64,000 nucleotides of DNA from JBDIBA01 sp039812705 (GTDB taxonomy: Bacteria > Actinomycetota > Acidimicrobiia > Acidimicrobiales > JBBSGY01). The stretch lies in NCBI GenBank assembly GCA_039812705.1, contig JBDIBA010000002.1, forward strand, positions 13,519 to 77,518. The letters are read 5' to 3'. Shown in pieces: positions 59,829-64,000 of the stretch (the stretch's first letter is position 1; each line of letters starts with the position of its first letter). A program made the translations under genes and the position numbers. The notes under the pieces are model-generated. The model had not been told where the DNA came from. It made no database searches and saw nothing but the letters and a program-made list of their open reading frames with translations.

Positions 59829-59930
59829 GGGAGGTTCGAAGCATCTCGGCCTCCCCATCTGGTCCCCGCGAGGACCAGCCTGGCCTCCATCTTTGGTGGC
59901 TTCTCATTTCCGTGCTCAGGCGCGGAAATG
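59829..59930 (+). other. Three successive hairpins in the rpsG-fusA gap
   Basis: GGGAGG/CCTCCC (59829-59855), CTGGTCC/GGACCAG (59859-59878) and CATTTCCG/CGGAAATG (59905-59930). They occupy most of the 175-bp gap. TAGTAT near 59937 may be a -10 giving fusA its own promoter. The set could act as a leader for regulation or partial termination. Confidence 0.55.
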
Positions 59931-59987
59931 ATTGTTTAGTATTCGATTTCTGTGATCTATCGGGTGTGAAGCCCGGAAGGAAAATTC

Positions 59988-62084
59988 ATGTCTGAGGCGC
60001 GCAAGACTCCGCTCGACAAAATTCGCAACATCGGCATCATGGCCCACATCGATGCCGGTAAGACGACCACCACCGAGCGCATCCTTTATTACACCGGTAA
60101 GAACTACAAGATCGGTGAAGTTCACGAGGGTGGCGCAACCATGGACTGGATGGTCCAGGAACAAGAGCGCGGCATCACCATTACGTCTGCTGCAACGACC
60201 TGTGCATGGAACGGTCACACCATCAACATCATCGACACACCAGGCCACGTTGACTTCACCGTTGAGGTCGAGCGTTCGTTGCGTGTGCTTGACGGTGCGG
60301 TTGCAGTCTTCGACGGTGTGGCCGGTGTTGAGCCGCAGACTGAAACCGTTTGGCGCCAAGCTGACAAGTACAACGTCCCTCGCATGTGTTTCGTCAACAA
60401 GATGGACCGCACTGGTGCTGACTTTTATCGCTGCGTTGACATGATCAAGGACCGTCTCGACGCGACAGTTGCCGTGTTGCAGATTCCGATCGGTGCCGAA
60501 GCAGAGTTTGCAGGCATGATCGACCTCATCAACATGAAGGCGCTCGTGTGGGACGAGTCCTCAAAGAACGGTGAGGCTTGGAATATCCAAGACATTCCAG
60601 AAAACCTGGCTGACGAAGCAGAGACCTGGCGCCACGAACTGCTCGACGTTCTCACGCAGTTTGACGATGACCTAACCGAGAAGTTCCTCGGCGAGGAAGA
60701 AATCACATCCGACGACATTCGTCGCGTGATTCGCACGGCAACGCTGGCCAGCAACATCGTTCCTGTCTTGTGTGGCTCTGCATTCAAGAACAAGGGCGTG
60801 CAGCCAATGCTCGACGCCGTTGTTGACTTCTTGCCAAGCCCGCTCGACCTTCCACCTACCAAGGGCCTCGACACCAAGGGTATTGAAGAGCTTGAGCGCG
60901 AGGTCAGTGACTCCGCTCCGTTCAGCGCGCTTGCCTTCAAGATCATGAGCGACCCCCATGTTGGAAAGCTGACTTACTTCCGCGTGTATTCGGGCAAGCT
61001 CGACAAGGGTGACACTGTCGTCAACACAACCAAGGAAGGCCGCAAGGAGCGCATTGGCCGCATCCTTCAGATGCACGCCAACAGCCGTGAAGACCGCGAA
61101 ACGGTTTACACGGGCGACATCGTTGCAACCGTTGGTCTCAAGAACACCACCACGGGTGACACGCTGAGCGCGCCCGAGGCTCCAATTGTTCTTGAAAACC
61201 TGGACTTTCCAGAGCCCGTTATCCACGTTGCCGTGGAGCCTAAGAACAAAGACGCTCAAGACAAGCTCAGCCGCGCGCTTCAAGCCTTGTCTGACGAAGA
61301 CCCAACGTTCCAGGTTCACACCGACGAAGAAACCGGTCAGACCGTCATTGGCGGTATGGGCGAATTGCACCTCGAAGTCCTCGTCGACCGCATGCTCCGC
61401 GAATTCAAGGTTGATGCAAACGTTGGTAAGCCACAGGTTGCTTACCGCGAGACCATCAAGAACCCGGTTGAAAAGGTCGAGATGAAGTACGTCCGTCAGT
61501 CGGGTGGTAAGGGTCAGTACGGACACGTTGTTCTTACGCTGGAGCCGACCGGTCCTGGCGGCGGTTACGAATTCGTCGACAAGATCACCGGTGGTGTTAT
61601 TCCTAAGGAATACATCCCTAGCGTTGACTCAGGTATCCAAGAAGCCATGGCCGGCGGTGTTGTTGCCGGTTATCCAATGGTTGACGTTCGCGCGACTCTT
61701 ACCTTTGGTTCGTACCACGACGTTGACTCGTCAGAAATGGCGTTCAAGATTGCTGGTTCAATGGCGTTCAAGGACGGCGCCAAGAAGGCAAACCCAATCC
61801 TTCTAGAGCCAATTGAAATGGTCGAAGTCGTAACCCCAGAGGACTACATGGGTGACGTCATCGGAGACCTTTCGTCTCGTCGCGGAAAGGTCGAAGGAAT
61901 GGAGCAGCGTGGCAATGGCCATGTAGTTAGGGCTCAGGTTCCGCTCGCTGAAATGTTCGGCTACGCTACCGACCTGCGTTCGCGCACTCAAGGGCGTGCC
62001 GTGTACAGCATGCAGTTCCACTCCTACCAAGAGGTTCCGGCCTCAATCGCCACCGAAATCGTTACGCGGGTTCGCGGCGAGTAA
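59988..62084 (+). CDS. fusA: Elongation factor G
   Basis: A 698-aa translocase GTPase. G1 is AHIDAGKTTTTERILYYTG, switch II DTPGHVDFTVEVERSLRVLDG and G4 NKMDRTG. Domains II-V follow, with the domain IV segment GHVVRAQVPLAEMFGYATDLRS near the end. GGAAGGA precedes ATG. Full length and unbroken. Confidence 0.97.
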   Translation: MSEARKTPLDKIRNIGIMAHIDAGKTTTTERILYYTGKNYKIGEVHEGGATMDWMVQEQERGITITSAATTCAWNGHTINIIDTPGHVDFTVEVERSLRVLDGAVAVFDGVAGVEPQTETVWRQADKYNVPRMCFVNKMDRTGADFYRCVDMIKDRLDATVAVLQIPIGAEAEFAGMIDLINMKALVWDESSKNGEAWNIQDIPENLADEAETWRHELLDVLTQFDDDLTEKFLGEEEITSDDIRRVIRTATLASNIVPVLCGSAFKNKGVQPMLDAVVDFLPSPLDLPPTKGLDTKGIEELEREVSDSAPFSALAFKIMSDPHVGKLTYFRVYSGKLDKGDTVVNTTKEGRKERIGRILQMHANSREDRETVYTGDIVATVGLKNTTTGDTLSAPEAPIVLENLDFPEPVIHVAVEPKNKDAQDKLSRALQALSDEDPTFQVHTDEETGQTVIGGMGELHLEVLVDRMLREFKVDANVGKPQVAYRETIKNPVEKVEMKYVRQSGGKGQYGHVVLTLEPTGPGGGYEFVDKITGGVIPKEYIPSVDSGIQEAMAGGVVAGYPMVDVRATLTFGSYHDVDSSEMAFKIAGSMAFKDGAKKANPILLEPIEMVEVVTPEDYMGDVIGDLSSRRGKVEGMEQRGNGHVVRAQVPLAEMFGYATDLRSRTQGRAVYSMQFHSYQEVPASIATEIVTRVRGE

Positions 62085-62163
62085 GTTCTACAGACTCAAA
62101 CCAGAGTCACAGTTTCACTTTCACCTTCAACACACTTAACGCCTCTAAGGGAGCAGAAAGACA

Positions 62164-63351
62164 ATGGCAAAGAAAGCCTTCGAGCGCACCAAGACGCACC
62201 TCAACGTTGGAACCATGGGTCACATTGACCACGGCAAGACAACTCTGACTGCTGCAATCACCAAGGTGCTGCACGACAAGGTTCCTGGTAACGACTTCAC
62301 CGACTTTGCCAACATCGACAAAGCTCCTGAAGAGCGTCAACGAGGCATCACAATCTCAATTGCTCACGTTGAATACCAGACAGAGAACCGCCACTATGCA
62401 CACGTCGACATGCCTGGTCACGCCGACTACGTGAAGAACATGATCACCGGTGCTGCTCAAGTAGACGGTGCCATCTTGGTTGTTAGTGCAGCAGACGGTC
62501 CTATGCCTCAGACAAGAGAACACGTTCTTCTTGCTCGCCAGGTTGGTGTTCCATACATCGTTGTCGCTCTCAACAAAGCAGACATGGTCGACGACGAAGA
62601 ACTCCTTGACCTAGTCGAACTAGAAGTTCGTGAACTTCTCAACGAAAACGAGTTCCCTGGAGACGACACTCCAATTACTCGTGTATCTGCTCTTAAGGCT
62701 CTCGAAGGAGACGAAGAGTGGGCAAACAAGATCATGGAACTCATGACAAGTGTTGACGAGTACATCCCAGAACCATCTCGTGACACAGACAACCCATTCA
62801 GAATGCCTATCGAAGACGTCTTCACCATTCAGGGTCGTGGAACCGTTGTAACCGGTGCCATTGAACAAGGCGTTGTCAAGACAGGTGACGAAATCGAAAT
62901 CGTTGGTCTTCGCAACACCCAAAAGACCACCTGCACCGGTGTTGAAATGTTCCGCAAGAGCCTCGACGAAGGTCGTGCTGGAGAAAACGTTGGTGTTCTC
63001 CTTCGTGGAACCAAGAAAGACGAAGTTGAACGAGGACAAGTTCTCTGCAAGCCAGGAAGCATTACTCCTCACACAGACTTCCAAGCTCAGGTCTATGTCC
63101 TAAGCAAGGAAGAAGGAGGCCGTCACAAGCCTTTCTTCAACAACTACCGCCCTCAGTTCTACTTCCGCACAACTGACGTCACCGGAATGATCAAGCTTCC
63201 AGAAGGAACAGAAATGGTCATGCCTGGCGACAACATCGAAATGACAGTTGAGCTCGGCAAGCCAATTGCCATGGAAGAAGGCCTCCGCTTCGCTATCCGC
63301 GAAGGTGGCCGCACTGTTGGTGCTGGTCGAGTCACCAAGATCATCAAGTAA
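62164..63351 (+). CDS. tuf: Elongation factor Tu (copy 2, str operon)
   Basis: Identical 395-aa product to the gene at 42510-43697, in the standard place after fusA. The 79-bp fusA-tuf gap is A/T/C-rich up to the point where the duplicated block begins at 62136. The same A-rich codon use and AGA codons set it apart from fusA. Identity including silent positions and 3' flank implies recent gene conversion or recent duplication. Confidence 0.97.
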   Translation: MAKKAFERTKTHLNVGTMGHIDHGKTTLTAAITKVLHDKVPGNDFTDFANIDKAPEERQRGITISIAHVEYQTENRHYAHVDMPGHADYVKNMITGAAQVDGAILVVSAADGPMPQTREHVLLARQVGVPYIVVALNKADMVDDEELLDLVELEVRELLNENEFPGDDTPITRVSALKALEGDEEWANKIMELMTSVDEYIPEPSRDTDNPFRMPIEDVFTIQGRGTVVTGAIEQGVVKTGDEIEIVGLRNTQKTTCTGVEMFRKSLDEGRAGENVGVLLRGTKKDEVERGQVLCKPGSITPHTDFQAQVYVLSKEEGGRHKPFFNNYRPQFYFRTTDVTGMIKLPEGTEMVMPGDNIEMTVELGKPIAMEEGLRFAIREGGRTVGAGRVTKIIK

Positions 63352-63358
63352 TGCGGCT

Positions 63359-63454
63359 CAAGACACTTAATCCTCGCGCCCGGCCCTCGGCAGTCGGAGC
63401 CCCTGTCGGGTCTCCTCCTCTCGGGCCGATCGGCGCAGCGGATGAAGTGTCTTG
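63359..63454 (+). ncRNA. Structured element after tuf, copy 2 (candidate RNA or attenuator)
   Basis: Same fold and sequence as 43705-43800: outer stem 63359-63373 with 63440-63454, inner stems GCGCC/GGCGC and GGCCC/GGGCC and an apical GAG-CCC/GGG-CTC hairpin. It lies between tuf and rpsJ, so it could reduce read-through into rpsJ or be processed from the mRNA. The remaining 63455-63599 sequence has no gene. Confidence 0.5.
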
Positions 63455-63599
63455 GCCTTAGCATTTAAGAGCGCTTGGCCCCAGGTCTGGTTTCGCTCGA
63501 ATAGGGCTTGGCACTTCGTGTTCAGGTCTATAGCGTTTAGGGCAGTTCGGCTTTCAGTTAGTCAGAGGCCTCGAGGTTTTTAGGAAAGTGGTTAGGTAA

Positions 63600-63917
63600 A
63601 TGGCCGGTAGGCAGAAGATTCGAATTCGATTGAAGTCGTTTGATCACGACATCTTGGATCAGTCATCGAAGAAGATCCTCGAGACAGTTGTTCGTACGTC
63701 GGCGACTGTGCGCGGTCCTGTTCCGTTGCCTACCGAGAGTCACCGCTACACGGTTATTCGCTCTCCGCACAAGTACAAGGACAGCCGCGAACACTTCGGT
63801 ATGCGCATTCACAAGCGCCTCTTGGACATCGTGGATCACACGCCAAAGACGGTTGACGCTCTTCAGCGCCTCGACCTACCTGCCGGCGTAGACATCGAGA
63901 TCAAGATCCAGGCCTAA
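63600..63917 (+). CDS. rpsJ: Ribosomal protein uS10
   Basis: A 105-aa protein: RQKIRIRLKSFDHDILDQS, VRGPVPLPTESHRYTVIRSPHKYKDSREHFGMRIHKR, all typical of S10/NusE. It serves the 30S head and transcription antitermination. TTAGG lies close to ATG. It is followed by a strong terminator instead of rplC. Confidence 0.97.
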   Translation: MAGRQKIRIRLKSFDHDILDQSSKKILETVVRTSATVRGPVPLPTESHRYTVIRSPHKYKDSREHFGMRIHKRLLDIVDHTPKTVDALQRLDLPAGVDIEIKIQA

Positions 63918-63937
63918 CCAGCCCGGCAACTAGTCGC

Positions 63938-63974
63938 AAACAGAAAGGGCGCCCCTGGGGCGCCCTTTCTGTTT
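63938..63974 (+). terminator. Strong intrinsic terminator after rpsJ
   Basis: A perfect 17-bp stem, AAACAGAAAGGGCGCCC with GGGCGCCCTTTCTGTTT, around ctg. It begins 21 bp after the rpsJ stop and has A/T flanks on both strands, so it can act in both directions. Confidence 0.93.
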
Positions 63975-64000
63975 CTCCACCCTTCGCACCTCTGCGCCCC

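Larger units (their letters stand above)
62136..63528. repeat. 1393-bp duplicated block, copy 2 (tuf plus 3' flank)
   Basis: Second copy of 42482-43874, in the same orientation. It begins 28 bp upstream of the ATG and ends 177 bp after the stop; the following base pairs (TATAGCG) differ from copy 1 (CAGGCG). Confidence 0.92.

Noticed and set aside
60672..61526. 284-codon leftward frame within fusA
   Set aside because: Antisense shadow created by codon bias of fusA; no independent signals.
42482..63528. tuf duplication as an insertion sequence or transposon
   Set aside because: No transposase, terminal inverted repeats or target-site duplications at the block edges; a copy of an essential gene with flank fits gene conversion better.

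Overview
This window looks like a chromosomal segment of a mid-GC (roughly 55%) actinobacterium. The supporting features are a WhiB-type iron-sulfur regulator, a secreted protein with a class E sortase-type LAVTG signal, a bifunctional PBP with a Ser/Thr-rich tail, a Tat-dependent EfeUOB iron system, several apparently leaderless genes and the order tRNA-Thr / tRNA-Met / rpmG / tRNA-Trp / secE / nusG. An Acidimicrobiia-like lineage is my best guess. That is inference: there is no rRNA gene here.

Layout. (1) 1-12660 is a cell-surface glycan locus: the end of a DUF4012 protein, a LAVTG-anchored small protein, a pirin, two GT2 enzymes divergent from a GT-B enzyme, a Wzz-like co-polymerase, a Wzy/WaaL-like polymerase/ligase, an embedded asd gene, a Wzx flippase and a flippase-GT2 fusion. 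(2) 12764-16981 holds tRNA-Pro, whiB, a class A PBP and a trypsin-fold protein whose catalytic His and Ser are replaced. (3) 17094-28177 is a complex I operon, nuoABCDHIJKLMN, without nuoEFG. It is followed at once by a MidA/NDUFAF7-type methyltransferase, the family that modifies the NuoD-equivalent subunit in mitochondria. (4) 28167-30532 has an XRE regulator, two related small secreted proteins, YajQ and tRNA-Tyr. (5) 30615-33866 is efeUOB behind a DtxR/IdeR-like palindrome. (6) 33863-41998 has a membrane-protein trio, a second flippase, a hexapeptide acyltransferase and a MacB/FtsX-type ABC exporter. (7) 42100-63974 is the translation/transcription core: tRNA-Thr, tRNA-Met, tuf, rpmG, an ECF sigma/anti-sigma pair, tRNA-Trp, secE-nusG-rplKA-rplJL-rpoBC, an alcohol dehydrogenase, rpsL-rpsG-fusA-tuf and rpsJ.

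How the parts fit. The first region would make (GTs), flip (Wzx), polymerise (Wzy) and length-control (Wzz) a surface polysaccharide. The nuo operon makes the membrane arm and the Q module of complex I but not the NADH-oxidising module; the adjacent methyltransferase probably serves its maturation. The core region carries recognisable control elements: an L10 leader, an rplL-rpoB hairpin, a near-consensus rpoB promoter and hairpins before fusA.

Most interesting points: a 1393-bp block containing tuf is present twice with no difference that I can see, and includes a strongly structured 96-nt element after each stop; the 11-gene nuo operon with its methyltransferase; a palindromic promoter that may fire leaderless transcripts both ways; the flippase-GT2 fusion; the pseudo-protease; the efe operator; and RpoB residues Asn/Met at the classical rifampicin positions 531/533. 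I found no CRISPR array, transposase, integrase or phage gene.
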